Source of the DNA: an uncultured Phycisphaera sp.
Lineage (GTDB): Bacteria > Planctomycetota > Phycisphaerae > Phycisphaerales > SM1A02
Assembly: GCA_937919685.1 (NCBI GenBank)
Contig: CALFOM010000047.1
Location: forward strand, 1-57,347
DNA: 57,347 nt
Direction: 5' to 3'
Positions 32,292 to 41,930 of the stretch are shown one piece after another. Position numbers and translations under genes: made by a program. The notes under the pieces were generated by a model, which saw nothing but the letters and a program-made list of their open reading frames with translations, had not been told where the DNA came from and did no database searches. How positions within the stretch are numbered: the first letter of the stretch is position 1; every line of letters starts with the position of its first letter.

Positions 32292-33917
32292 TCAGTTTCT
32301 TCGCAATCGCCACCAGGCGGCGATGCAGGAACCGCCGAGCAGCAGATTCCCCGACCAGATGAGAAGATACCCGGCTGGCGTAGGTCCACGACGCAGGGAC
32401 TGCTCTCCACCGGAGATCAGAACGATGTCGAGAATCGCCGGCACGAACGCGATGGCATAGACGGTCAACGGAGGCGACCCACGAAGTCTGATCGCGAGGA
32501 TCGCGCCAAGCAGAAGCAGCAACGGTCCGGTGCACGCTTGCGCCATCCGCTGCTGCATCCGTCCGTCGATGTCCCAGAGGACCCGTTGTGCCGCAGTGTC
32601 GAATCTCTCGATGGCGAGGACGATCTGCTTCCCAAGGGCGGGGAATCGGGTCGTCGTTGAATCGATCGCTCGCGCCGCCGCCAAGATCTCGGTCGGCGTC
32701 TCCGGTCGCTCGGGTGCCGCCACGGACACCGGCAGCGTGAGACCTTGAATTTCCGCCGGCCAACGAACGTTGGATCCCGGCCCGTCGTCGATCGGCGAGA
32801 GCCCAGACAACTCCAGATCGAAGACCATTCGGCCGTCTCGCCAATCCTCGGTCAGTACAAGCGACGAAGCGCGAACTCGATGGCGATCCGAGGCCCCGCC
32901 GCTCTTCTCGATGACCGGCGCTTCAAGGGTGAAGGCGCCATTTTTCTGGCTCACACTTTCCGCGGAGATGATCCGCCATGTGACACTCCGTCCCGCATCG
33001 TCGAATTCGACCCGTCGACCAGCATCGAGCGCCTCCGCCAGATGCCGAAGCGACGCTTCCCGCACCAGCAGATTGCGGATCGCGTCCACGTTGGGCCTTA
33101 GGTTCGGATATTCCTCTGGGGCCGCTTGGACTTCGAACATCTCAGGCAGCGTGAGCATCTTCACACCCAATTTGAATCCACGACCGAGTTCGATCGCCCG
33201 CGGCTCGGCGGTCGGGACCCGCACCAGAGATCCATCACCTGATCGAAAAACGGTCGCCTCACCGAGCACGAGCTTCAGGATCGACCGCCCTTCCAGCCGG
33301 TAGAGATCCATGGTCGCATACTCCGCGGTGAACTCCGTCTCCGGTCGACCTTGCTCGTCCACTTGCAGCGCCGCGACCCCGACCAAGACCAGCCTCGTAT
33401 CGGCTTGCGATCCTTCGGGCGTTTCCTGAACCAGGACCTCGTCGGCGTAAATCCTGGTGTCACCAAGCGTGAACGCCTCGCCTCGTTCGACCGACGAGGC
33501 GAGCAGCCGCGTGACATCATGTGCGAGCAACGTTTCCATCCGGGACCAGAACACCGGAACGAGGAACTCGACCAGCGCGAGCATGACGAGCAGGAGCACC
33601 GCCGCCAGTATGAAGATCGGCCGAAAGATTCGCAGTGGCGAGAGACCGCACGAATTCATGGCGAGGATTTCGTTGTCGCCAGCCAGTCGATGCATGACCA
33701 GCGTGGCTCCGAATCCGGCGGCGAACGGCAACGCGTACTCCATCATCGGAACCATCGCGAAGATCACGTACTGAAGAATGTCCGCCCCGCCGAGCAGATT
33801 CCGGGAGAGCGGCTTGATCGCCGTACCGAATGCGATCACCGCCACGAGGATGGTGGCGGTGAGCAGGATCGTCTTGAGGAGTTCTCCCGCCATGTAGCGG
33901 GTGAGCAGTCCGGGCAT
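32292..33917 (-). CDS. lptF: LPS export permease LptF family (YjgP/YjgQ), first gene
   Basis: 541 residues from ATG 33917; the frame is open further upstream but that sequence is not LptF-like, whereas MPGLLTRYMAGELLKTILLT starts exactly as the family does. Three N-terminal helices are followed by the motif MHRLAGDNEILAMNSCGLSP, a long periplasmic region (about 130-440) and three C-terminal helices. The periplasmic jellyroll is enlarged compared with the about 360-residue Escherichia coli protein. It acts with the following gene in lipopolysaccharide transport, showing that the organism has an asymmetric outer membrane or a related glycolipid export system. Confidence 0.9.
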   Translation of the reverse strand: MPGLLTRYMAGELLKTILLTATILVAVIAFGTAIKPLSRNLLGGADILQYVIFAMVPMMEYALPFAAGFGATLVMHRLAGDNEILAMNSCGLSPLRIFRPIFILAAVLLLVMLALVEFLVPVFWSRMETLLAHDVTRLLASSVERGEAFTLGDTRIYADEVLVQETPEGSQADTRLVLVGVAALQVDEQGRPETEFTAEYATMDLYRLEGRSILKLVLGEATVFRSGDGSLVRVPTAEPRAIELGRGFKLGVKMLTLPEMFEVQAAPEEYPNLRPNVDAIRNLLVREASLRHLAEALDAGRRVEFDDAGRSVTWRIISAESVSQKNGAFTLEAPVIEKSGGASDRHRVRASSLVLTEDWRDGRMVFDLELSGLSPIDDGPGSNVRWPAEIQGLTLPVSVAAPERPETPTEILAAARAIDSTTTRFPALGKQIVLAIERFDTAAQRVLWDIDGRMQQRMAQACTGPLLLLLGAILAIRLRGSPPLTVYAIAFVPAILDIVLISGGEQSLRRGPTPAGYLLIWSGNLLLGGSCIAAWWRLRRN

Positions 33918-34145
33918 GCGCCCATGGTCGCCAACCGACGGCCAACTCGCAAGCCATCCCCGGAGGATGGCTCCCTGATCTCGGACGTCGGATGATCCCA
34001 ACTGTGTCAAATGCGCGTTTGAAGTAGTACCGAGAACACCTCCAAACACGTCGATCGACCGCTGAATACCGGGGGCCGAGGGCATCGATCCGATACGAAG
34101 AATGGCTGGAATCATCTTTTGGAGTACCAGACCAAGGAGGAGAAA

Positions 34146-34595
34146 ATGAGCGGACCTCGTCCCCGGGTCGCCCTGCGCGGCCTGACCCTCATCGAATCGG
34201 TCATCGCCACCGCGATCCTTGCGATAGCGATCACCGCGGTGTTCTCCGCCGTGGCCTCGGGCCGGGCTCACGCCGATCTGGCCGCCGAGGACCTTGCCTC
34301 GACGGTCGCCGCTGAAGATCTTCTTGCCCGGGTTCTCCAAAGCGACCCGGAGACCCTGATCGACTGGAACGGCCACTTCGAGTCGCCGTCGAAACTAGTC
34401 GACCGCCAGGGATCACTGCTGGGGTCTGCGGTGCAGCGAGTCGGCCGAAGAGTACGCGTGGAAGCCACTTCTCAATCCTTCATCGACGGCGATCCCGTTC
34501 CCGGCTGGTTGGTCACGATCGAGATGACGAACGCTCACGATCGACCCATTCACGCGATTTCCCGATGGATCCCGACCCCGGAGGACGACGAATGA
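34146..34595 (+). CDS. Pseudopilin, type IV/II prepilin-like (GspI-like)
   Basis: 149 residues from ATG 34146, preceded by AAGGAGGAG. The type III signal RGLTLIESVIATAILAIAIT has Gly at -1 and Glu at +5, the prepilin peptidase and assembly signature, followed by a single hydrophobic helix. The small C-terminal domain is acidic. In type II secretion and competence operons the second minor pseudopilin (GspI) has this size. The stop overlaps the next start by four bases (ATGA). Confidence 0.85.
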   Translation: MSGPRPRVALRGLTLIESVIATAILAIAITAVFSAVASGRAHADLAAEDLASTVAAEDLLARVLQSDPETLIDWNGHFESPSKLVDRQGSLLGSAVQRVGRRVRVEATSQSFIDGDPVPGWLVTIEMTNAHDRPIHAISRWIPTPEDDE

Positions 34596-35203
34596 GCCGA
34601 CGCGGCTTCACCATGATCGAGCTCCTCCTTTCACTCGCGATCACCGCGGTCGTCGCCGCCGGTGTCGCCGCCATGCTTGGTGGTCTCGCCACTGGAATCG
34701 CGCTCGGAAGTGACGCCCGTACCGGCCTTCTGGCCACCGCCGCCACGCACGGACGCCTGGTCGAGGAACTCGTGGACACCGGATGTGTCCTCGCGATCAA
34801 GGACGACGACGCCGTCTTGTGGAAGGGCGATCTGACTCCGGGCGGCCTGATCGAGCCCAGCGAACTCCGTTGGATCACCTTCGATCCGGAACGCGGGGAA
34901 CTGTACCGATCATCGATCCGTTTCCCGGAAGACTGGTCGACAATCGATCGGCTCACCTTCGATCGACCCATCATCCGTGCCAGCCAGCTTTCGGCGGAAT
35001 GGAATCGAGCCGAATCGAGGGGCATTCTCGAACACGAGATCCTCGCAGACGGCCTGCTCTTCGCTCGGTCGAGTGCGCCCACCCCATTTATCGAAGCGAC
35101 GGAATTCCGGATCGACCTCACCTTCGATCTCGCCACCGGTCCGGTCGAAGCCACCACGGTGATCATCTGCCACGGCGATCAACCATCGGAATGGAACCCA
35201 TGA
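34592..35203 (+). CDS. Pseudopilin, GspJ-like
   Basis: 203 residues from ATG 34592. The prepilin signal RRGFTMIELLLSLAITAVVA is near the start, with Gly before Phe as the cleavage site and Glu at +5. The length and position after a GspI-like protein match GspJ. The remainder is a soluble beta-rich domain with no recognised motif. Its stop codon is overlapped by the next ATG (ATGA at 35200-35203). Confidence 0.85.
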   Translation: MSRRGFTMIELLLSLAITAVVAAGVAAMLGGLATGIALGSDARTGLLATAATHGRLVEELVDTGCVLAIKDDDAVLWKGDLTPGGLIEPSELRWITFDPERGELYRSSIRFPEDWSTIDRLTFDRPIIRASQLSAEWNRAESRGILEHEILADGLLFARSSAPTPFIEATEFRIDLTFDLATGPVEATTVIICHGDQPSEWNP

Positions 35204-36726
35204 ACATGCATTTTTCGAGACCACGCCGACGCGGAGCGGCTCTGATGCTGGTGCTCATCGCCCTCGCGATCGGCCTCCTCATGGTCGCGACGTTCCTCGA
35301 CGGACGGCAGGAGTCCGCTCCGGTCGCCGATCGGATCTCCGCGGCCTCGATGGCGAGACGCACTGCAGAGAGCGGACTTGATCTGGCGGTGGCTTCCCTT
35401 CTCCGATCCGATGATTGGCGAGCCGCCCTGACCAATGGCGCCTTTGACGGCTCCTTCGAGATCGCTGACGGAAACTGCAAGGTCCGGATGACGGATGCGA
35501 ATACCAATCAGGCTCCGAATGATGCGACCCTTCGCCTCCTGGTGGCGTGCACTGCCAACGTCGATGGCCTCGCCATCGTCGCCGAGCAGACGGTTGACGT
35601 GGGGCCGGCCGAACAACCTCTGAACCTCGGCTTCGGCGAAACAGCCTTGATCGCAACCCAAAGGATCCGGGTTCGAAACGACGCGGCGCTTCTTTCCTGG
35701 GCGCCTCGAGCTCTAGACACCGAATTCAGTGCACCGCTCGTGGTGGGGACCTTGGACGGAGACGCCACCGGCTTCGAACTCGGCGATGCCGCCGTCGCCG
35801 CCGGCCTCGAGGTCCTGATGGTGGACTCACGTCGGTTCGATTCGGAGGTCGAGCTTCCCGGAGCGAGGTTGCTCCCGGGACCGCTTCCTCAACTGGATGC
35901 TCCTCGAGTTCCTTCCGCCACCGACGGACGGATCGAAGCGGGGCTGGAACTCGATTCGGCGCCGCGCATGGACATCGATGCCGCATCTCTGCGGATCGGA
36001 TCGAACGCAAGCATCACCATCAACGAAGATCGAGTCCTTCACAGTCGAGGCGACTTCCAGATCGACCCCGGCGCGACGATCGACGTCGCTCGCGGAACGC
36101 TGGTGATCACCGGAGACGAGCATGTGACGATCCATCGCGCCTCGATCACCGCGGCGCCGGGAGCCCGAGTACTTATCCGCGGCGGCAAGAGCCTTCGGAT
36201 CACGGACTCGACGCTCGGCCCCGAAGGCGCCACCGTGGGATCGCTTTCCGCCGATGGAATGCTACCGACCGATACCGATGTGACCGGGGTGCTCGTAACC
36301 GGCGACCAATATTCAACGATCATCATCGACGGCGAATCGATGGTCACCGGCGTAATCGTCGCCCCCGAAGCGGAAGTCCGAGTCATGGGAGATGCACTGG
36401 TCCACGGGCGGATCGTCGCCGAACGGATCGAACTCGGTGATCGGTGCATCGTCTTTGCGATGCCCGATGACGGCCGAATCGTCGGCCTGACCTCCCGAGT
36501 CGGACCTCATCGAACCATAGAGGGCGGACTCGTCCCAGCGGTCTGTCGCCCCGACCGACTCGATCCCATCGTCGTATTGCAGATCGCCTCCGAACTCGGC
36601 GTACCAGCCATCGGTTTGGAAGAAGTCACATACCCTCCTGAGGCTGAAAAAGGCCGAAAATGGAGGCACCCACAACTCGTGAGGTTCCACCGAAGATGGC
36701 GCATGGCCCGAGGGAATGACCGATGA
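35200..36726 (+). CDS. PilX/GspK-like protein with beta-helix-like repeat domain
   Basis: 508 residues from ATG 35200. The N-terminus RPRRRGAALMLVLIALAIGL is the PilX/GspK-type helix that lacks the +5 Glu, followed by ARRTAESGLDLAVASLL, the conserved segment of these minor pilins. Residues about 250-430 contain short beta-strand repeats (GSNASITINEDRVLHSRGDF, HVTIHRASITAAPGARVLIR, VTGVIVAPEAEVRVMGDALV) that look like a right-handed beta-helix. The usual GspK alpha domain is absent. It is the tip-like component of the operon. Its stop overlaps the next start by four bases. Confidence 0.8.
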   Translation: MNMHFSRPRRRGAALMLVLIALAIGLLMVATFLDGRQESAPVADRISAASMARRTAESGLDLAVASLLRSDDWRAALTNGAFDGSFEIADGNCKVRMTDANTNQAPNDATLRLLVACTANVDGLAIVAEQTVDVGPAEQPLNLGFGETALIATQRIRVRNDAALLSWAPRALDTEFSAPLVVGTLDGDATGFELGDAAVAAGLEVLMVDSRRFDSEVELPGARLLPGPLPQLDAPRVPSATDGRIEAGLELDSAPRMDIDAASLRIGSNASITINEDRVLHSRGDFQIDPGATIDVARGTLVITGDEHVTIHRASITAAPGARVLIRGGKSLRITDSTLGPEGATVGSLSADGMLPTDTDVTGVLVTGDQYSTIIIDGESMVTGVIVAPEAEVRVMGDALVHGRIVAERIELGDRCIVFAMPDDGRIVGLTSRVGPHRTIEGGLVPAVCRPDRLDPIVVLQIASELGVPAIGLEEVTYPPEAEKGRKWRHPQLVRFHRRWRMARGNDR

Positions 36727-37202
36727 ATCAACGCGGCGTGACGATGATCGAGATGGTCGCGGTGATCGCGGTGCTCTTGGGCATCACCGGCGCAGCGATT
36801 CCGTTGCTGGGCAATGACGCCGGATCGAGGCTCGGCGCCGCCGCCATGATGTTGCGGGACGATCTCGAACAGGTGCGTTATCGAACGCTCGCCGATCCTT
36901 CGAATCCTCTTGCGCTAATCATCGACGGACATGGTCGGGGATGGCGGATCACGCCGCTCGACGAAACCGCTGAACCCATCGAACGACTTGATGGCGAGCT
37001 CTGGGAGATCACCTTTGGTGAAGGCCGTGCGACCGGATTCGAGAACGTCCGGATCGAATCCGATGCCGGCATCATCTGGTTTGACGGCCGCGGCGTTCTT
37101 GGCCTGGGCGCGAAACCGATCTTGCGGCTTTCGCTCGATGGGCAAGCGAGAACGCTCGAAATCGGCCTGGTCACCGGGCTGGTCAAGATCCGCGTCCCGT
37201 GA
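36723..37202 (+). CDS. Pseudopilin, GspH/FimT-like
   Basis: 159 residues. The prepilin signal NQRGVTMIEMVAVIAVLLGI has Gly before Val and Glu at +5. The rest (AAAMMLRDDLEQVRYRTLAD, ILRLSLDGQARTLEIGLVTG) is the GspH/FimT pattern: helix plus small beta domain. It closes a tightly overlapped four-gene pseudopilin operon. The assembly ATPase, platform protein and prepilin peptidase are not in this window. Confidence 0.87.
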   Translation: MNQRGVTMIEMVAVIAVLLGITGAAIPLLGNDAGSRLGAAAMMLRDDLEQVRYRTLADPSNPLALIIDGHGRGWRITPLDETAEPIERLDGELWEITFGEGRATGFENVRIESDAGIIWFDGRGVLGLGAKPILRLSLDGQARTLEIGLVTGLVKIRVP

Positions 37203-37266
37203 ACACGCCGAGGGTGGCGGATCCGATGAGCCGCCGGACCGGCAGGCGAACTTCATTCACGCTTGA

Positions 37267-40140
37267 TCAACGGACTTTGGAACGATCCTCGCGGTTCTTC
37301 TCCCTGCCAAGGAGCAGTTCTCGCAGATCGAGAAACGTGATCGTGCCGTCGCCGTCCGCATCATGGGGATCGAAGCGATGTCGAGCGGATTCGCCGAGAC
37401 GGGCCAGCACGTCGAACAGCAGGTTCTGACTGGCTTGCTCGGTTGCGATCCCCGTTTGCACACGATCTCTCTTCTCGCGAGGACCACCGTGTGACAGACC
37501 TTCGGGACTTCCCGAACTGGCCCACTCCCCCGCTGGCGGAATCGAATTCGTTCTCGAAGGGATCTCGACCGAGATTCGCCGCAAGACGAGCGCAGAGACG
37601 AGTTCATGATGTTCGTCTCCAAGCTGGAAACGGGTCGGTGCAACCGCATGCACGATCGGCAGCGAGACCTCGGCCGGTACGGATCCAAGACTTCCCGCAG
37701 CAACCACGGCGAACTTCATCGAGCCTTCACTTCGTCGCAGTCGAATGTCGATGGTGTCTCCTCGATTCAAACGCAGACCGTGAATCTCCGCAAGATCCCA
37801 TTGCTGATCCCCCACCAGCGAGTCGACAAAGATGGTGCCGCTGGTGACTCTCCATCGAACCCGTACGAATCGGCCCGGGCCAAACTCGAACGTACACAGA
37901 GGCATGAACTGGATTCGTCCTCCCAGGGAGTAGTCGATCCCTTCCGGCGGAATCTGCATTTGAACATCGACGGCCCAGGTATCCGCTCGGATCGCCAGCG
38001 GCTGAGAAATCCGACTTGGAGGAACAATGCCGCCAGGCGTCGGCCCGCGCGGCCAGTCGGGCATCCCACAACCCTCGGTCAGACTTCGAAACATCAGGAG
38101 AAAGTCCACGGTTGGCTGGGCATCACCACCCGGACTTGAAATCGCGACGCTACAAGTGGCGGGAGCATCTTGCGTCGTGGTCCATACGTCGTAGTAACTC
38201 CATTCCCGCGTGGCGACAACGGTTTGAGTCCGGTCGCTCAAGATGCCGGCTCGATTGACCCGGTTCAGGAGACGCAACTTGGAGCTAAGCAGATTGCAGA
38301 CCTTCACGTGGAGGTTGGCTGAGAAAGCGCCCTTCCCTGGCTCGTACTCACGCGGATCCTGCAAGAGCGCGGTGAGCAACTGATTCGAGACCACGCTGGA
38401 GGGACTGCCAGTCACCCGATAGATGACCGCATCTGGGGCAAGACCCTCGCCAAGACCGAACGGCACTTGATCCATTGCGAGGCGGGTCACCGTCATTCCC
38501 GCGGTAGGTACCACCACTGCCGGGGCTCGATGCCGTCCGAGATCGTCGCGAAGCAGATCGACGCCGCCCGGGCGGACAAGCAGTCCCGCCTGAACCCGAT
38601 CCTCCGAGGGAATCGTCGCCGCAAAGATCCCTCGCACTCCGACGTTCTTGAATCGATGCACCCGAAGCCCGCCGTCAACCAGGAACGGAACGCCAGATTC
38701 CTCCATGTCATCGGGAAGCCTCGCCACCGTCGCGAAGTCATCCCCGTTGTGGCTGAGAAGTACCCGCGTGTACTCGTCGTAGCCCGACGGGTCGAAGACC
38801 TGCCGCGCCACGATCGGGCCTTCGGACTCCGGCGCCGTCCGATGGAGCCAAGAGACCGTGTTGCCTGAGAGGCCGTCCGTGAAGGCGCCGGGCTGAACGC
38901 CGATCAGCCCTTCGAAAACCGGTGGGGAGCTCGGCTCTGCCGGCACGTCCAATCCGAGGATTCCTCCCGAAACATTGTCTGCGCCGCAGAGGAGTCGATT
39001 CGGGTCATTGGAGGGACAGCAACTCCAGAACTGATTGCAAGTCACTTGAGCGACCCCGTCATCGAGGTCTCCCTGCCATCGGGGAATGACGGTCCAATTG
39101 GAGAGGTCGGTGTAGTTCTCCCAATCCTCGCATTTCAGAAGCGCCACCCGGCTCTGTTCGCCGTCTCCGATGGCGAGGACCACGCCGTTGGGCGTCCAGC
39201 CTGCGACATGAAAATGCTCGCCGTAGTTCTGCCAACTGGAGTGGATCTCGACCAGTGGATCGATCGTCCACGCGGCGCCGACATGGAGCCGTCGAGCCCT
39301 GAAGATCCCGCATTGACCACCGGTGGCTTTCCGAGTGCCGGAATGCCCCATGTAATCGACAAGAGGAACGAACGCTTCCTTGAAGTCCGCGGTCCGTTCG
39401 GTCGGATAATAGGAGGACATGCTGCTGATGTAACCGCGTTGAAAAAGGTGCGCCTCAGGATCGACCGGATCCGGCATGTCCTGCCGATCGGTCCATTCCC
39501 ATTCGCCATCGGCGTCCTCCTGCAACGCTGCGATCGTGACGCCCCGAATCACCCATTCCTGCTCGCCACTTCCGTCGTCGGACTTCTCCAGAACACTGTG
39601 CTGAAGCATGAAGAGCATGCAGCCCGGCAGCATCGTTCCGCTCGCGATTCGATACCCATGATCCGCCTGTTCAAATTCAGTCCCGACGAACGTGTCGTTG
39701 ATGTACTCGCCGTTCCATGCTCGTTGCATCGAGATCCGATGATCTGAAGGCCGGTTGGTGTCCGCGGAATTCCAAATGGAGAGTTCGAGCCTGGCTCGAT
39801 CGAATATCGCGACCCGAGACTGCGTCCCGTCTCGGGACTTCCCGCTGAGCACCACCGAAGCCGTCACTGGGAAGTCATCGTGAAGTCGCCATGGTCCGGC
39901 GTTCAGTCCGTTCCTTGCCCGATCGAAGAGTCCGTCGCCCACGGGAACCTCGATCCCCCGCTCAGAATCCCAGATAGGAACACCATGGTCGATCGAAATC
40001 GGCGGCAACGTGGACTTGATTTCCCCGTCGAATACGACCTCTCGGCGCACCGCATCTTCTTCCGCGACTGCGACGGTCGCGATAAGGGTCACAAAGATGC
40101 GAGCCAGGATCCGGACCGGATCGATGCGTCGATCAAACAT
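37267..40140 (-). CDS. Large secreted protein with terminal EF-hand-like motif
   Basis: 957 residues from ATG 40140, with GGAAAGGGAAT upstream and a signal peptide (ILARIFVTLIATVAVA). I do not recognise the main domains. The N-terminal half (about 30-520) has W-rich beta segments (GPWRLHDDFPVTASVVLSGK, WTDRQDMPDPVDPEAHL, WTPNGVVLAIGDGEQSRVAL) consistent with a beta-propeller or sialidase-like fold. The C-terminal half resembles a concanavalin-type jellyroll (WRVTSGTIFVDSLVGDQQWD). The end carries one dockerin-like calcium loop, HDADGDGTITFLDLRELLLG. It is most likely extracellular. Confidence 0.8.
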   Translation of the reverse strand: MFDRRIDPVRILARIFVTLIATVAVAEEDAVRREVVFDGEIKSTLPPISIDHGVPIWDSERGIEVPVGDGLFDRARNGLNAGPWRLHDDFPVTASVVLSGKSRDGTQSRVAIFDRARLELSIWNSADTNRPSDHRISMQRAWNGEYINDTFVGTEFEQADHGYRIASGTMLPGCMLFMLQHSVLEKSDDGSGEQEWVIRGVTIAALQEDADGEWEWTDRQDMPDPVDPEAHLFQRGYISSMSSYYPTERTADFKEAFVPLVDYMGHSGTRKATGGQCGIFRARRLHVGAAWTIDPLVEIHSSWQNYGEHFHVAGWTPNGVVLAIGDGEQSRVALLKCEDWENYTDLSNWTVIPRWQGDLDDGVAQVTCNQFWSCCPSNDPNRLLCGADNVSGGILGLDVPAEPSSPPVFEGLIGVQPGAFTDGLSGNTVSWLHRTAPESEGPIVARQVFDPSGYDEYTRVLLSHNGDDFATVARLPDDMEESGVPFLVDGGLRVHRFKNVGVRGIFAATIPSEDRVQAGLLVRPGGVDLLRDDLGRHRAPAVVVPTAGMTVTRLAMDQVPFGLGEGLAPDAVIYRVTGSPSSVVSNQLLTALLQDPREYEPGKGAFSANLHVKVCNLLSSKLRLLNRVNRAGILSDRTQTVVATREWSYYDVWTTTQDAPATCSVAISSPGGDAQPTVDFLLMFRSLTEGCGMPDWPRGPTPGGIVPPSRISQPLAIRADTWAVDVQMQIPPEGIDYSLGGRIQFMPLCTFEFGPGRFVRVRWRVTSGTIFVDSLVGDQQWDLAEIHGLRLNRGDTIDIRLRRSEGSMKFAVVAAGSLGSVPAEVSLPIVHAVAPTRFQLGDEHHELVSALVLRRISVEIPSRTNSIPPAGEWASSGSPEGLSHGGPREKRDRVQTGIATEQASQNLLFDVLARLGESARHRFDPHDADGDGTITFLDLRELLLGREKNREDRSKVR

Positions 40141-40440
40141 GCAGGATTCCCTTTCCGTCAGACTGATGATGGGCCCGTTCGAGGGCCTAGGCAACATTTC
40201 GAGACGAAAGAACGCAAGGAAATTGGAATCGCACCACATGGTCCGAGAACCTTCCAGCACACCAGGGCCCAAAACCCGAGCGCGGGAATCACCGAATTCG
40301 ATCGGTCATTCCCGCGTCAATCCACGAACGGCATCATATTGGGCCGATGGGCTCAGAATCAGCTGGCGGCGGCCGCCTTGCCGCAAGAACAGGATGCCGG
40401 CGGATTCACCTCGGCATTCCGCCAGGCACGCTGGACGACT
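40141..40440. other. Non-coding spacer upstream of the 957-residue gene
   Basis: 300 bases between the 957-residue gene and the regulator, both on the minus strand. It contains a 15-bp inverted repeat (40281-40316) and a GGCGGCCGCC palindrome, but no gene. No clear promoter was found. Confidence 0.5.
40281..40316. repeat. 15-bp inverted repeat, possible operator or hairpin
   Basis: CGCGGGAATCACCGA and TCGGTCATTCCCGCG are separated by ATTCGA, with one mismatch. It lies between the NtrC-type regulator stop and the 957-residue gene start. TTTT follows after about seven bases on the minus strand, so it could also act as a weak terminator for the regulator. Confidence 0.5.
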
Positions 40441-41832
40441 TCAGCGAAGTCCGTACTCCTTGAGCTTCCGGTAGAGCGTCCGTTCCCCGATTCCCAGGAG
40501 ATTCGCCGTCTGTTCGCGATTCCCAGCGGTGAGCGCGAGGGTCTGACGGATCGCCTCCTTCTCGAGTCGATCTAACCCAACGCCCGCGAGCGAACCGATG
40601 CTGGTGGCATCATCATCGCCGTCCGTGGTCCGAATCTCCTCCGGGACATCCCGGACCTCGATTCGGTTCTCGTCGCAGGCGATGACCATGCGGTGGACGG
40701 CATTGAAGAGTTCACGCACGTTTCCAGGCCAGCCGTAACTCACCATCCGCAACATCGCCGGCTCGCTCACCACCGGAATCGACCGTTCCATCTCGGCGGC
40801 GAACCGGCCCGCGGCATGATTGACCAGGAGAGGGATGTCGTCACGACGGGCGCGAAGTGGCGGAATATTGATCTCCACACCTCGAATCCGGAAGTAGAGA
40901 TCCTCTCGAAAGCTCCCGCTTGTGGACATTTCCTTGAGATCCCGATTCGTGGCACTGACGAAACGGACATCCGCCTTGCGGGCGTCGTTGGACCCCAGAC
41001 GGATCACCTCGCCACTCTCCAGGACTCGAAGGAGTTTCGGCTGCATCGGCAGTGGCATGTCCCCGATCTCGTCGAGGAAGAGTGTCCCGCCATCGGCGTA
41101 TTCGAACACGCCTTCTCGATCCCGATCCGCGCCGGTATAGGCGCCGCGAACGTGTCCGAAGAGCTGGTCTTCGAGCAGGCTCTCGCTCTGGCCCGCGGTA
41201 TTGAACGTCGCGTACCGCTTCTTGGCACGTTTGCTCCACTTGTGGATCGCCGCGGCCACCAATTCCTTGCCCGTGCCACTCTCGCCGGTAACGAGCACCG
41301 GAATCGTGCTCGGTGCGACCTTGCGGATCGACTGGACGACCTGCCGGATCCCGGCTGAGTCGCCAATGATCCCCTCGAAGCCATAGGCCGCATCCAACTG
41401 GCCCTCCAGCCGGACCGTCCGGTGACGGAGCAGCACCGTTTCTGCTGCCCGGTCGACCAAATTTCGAAAGACCACCAGATCCAACGGCTTCTCGATGAAG
41501 TCGTACGCGCCGCCTTTCAGCGCCGCCTTCGCGGTGGGTACGTCCCCGTGGGCAGTCACCAGGATGGTCTCGGCGTCCGGTTGGTGTTCCTGAACGAGGG
41601 CCAGAACCTCGAGACCAGCGGTCTCGTGTTCCATGACGAGGTCCGTCACGACCACGTCGAACGCCCCGTGAAGAAGCTCGTCCCGAGCCGCTTCAAGGCC
41701 GTTGACGATGGTGCACACATGACCGGGTCGACGCAGCGACTCCGCCATGACTTCAGCATGTTCGATCTCGTCGTCGACGAGCAGGACCTGGGCTCGAAGC
41801 CCGCTGTTAAATTCTGAGTCTCGAGTCCGCAT
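40441..41832 (-). CDS. Sigma-54-dependent response regulator, NtrC family
   Basis: 463 residues. The receiver domain has LLVDDE (17-22), phospho-acceptor Asp 64 in VVTDLVM, and Lys 115 in IEKP. The AAA+ domain has Walker A GESGTGKE (183-190), GAYTGA (230-235, the Tyr variant of the sigma-54 GAFTGA loop) and Walker B GGTLFLDEIGDM. The Fis-type helix-turn-helix is at the end (GNREQTANLLGIGERTLYRK). It activates sigma-54 promoters when phosphorylated. The partner histidine kinase is not adjacent. It is divergent from murC. It may control the sigma-54 flagellar promoters at 27.3 and 18.6 kb, but that is inference. Confidence 0.96.
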   Translation of the reverse strand: MRTRDSEFNSGLRAQVLLVDDEIEHAEVMAESLRRPGHVCTIVNGLEAARDELLHGAFDVVVTDLVMEHETAGLEVLALVQEHQPDAETILVTAHGDVPTAKAALKGGAYDFIEKPLDLVVFRNLVDRAAETVLLRHRTVRLEGQLDAAYGFEGIIGDSAGIRQVVQSIRKVAPSTIPVLVTGESGTGKELVAAAIHKWSKRAKKRYATFNTAGQSESLLEDQLFGHVRGAYTGADRDREGVFEYADGGTLFLDEIGDMPLPMQPKLLRVLESGEVIRLGSNDARKADVRFVSATNRDLKEMSTSGSFREDLYFRIRGVEINIPPLRARRDDIPLLVNHAAGRFAAEMERSIPVVSEPAMLRMVSYGWPGNVRELFNAVHRMVIACDENRIEVRDVPEEIRTTDGDDDATSIGSLAGVGLDRLEKEAIRQTLALTAGNREQTANLLGIGERTLYRKLKEYGLR

Positions 41833-41930
41833 GCAGAGGATTGTAGAAGGACTCGGCCTCGGACCGGAGAACGACTTTCATCCCGGTGGTTACCGGCTGC
41901 GACAACGGACCCCTTCTCGCCGATAGACTC

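Noticed and set aside
33918-34376. N-terminal extension of lptF by 153 residues
   Set aside because: The extension overlaps the first pseudopilin gene on the other strand and is not LptF-like; the family start is at 33917.
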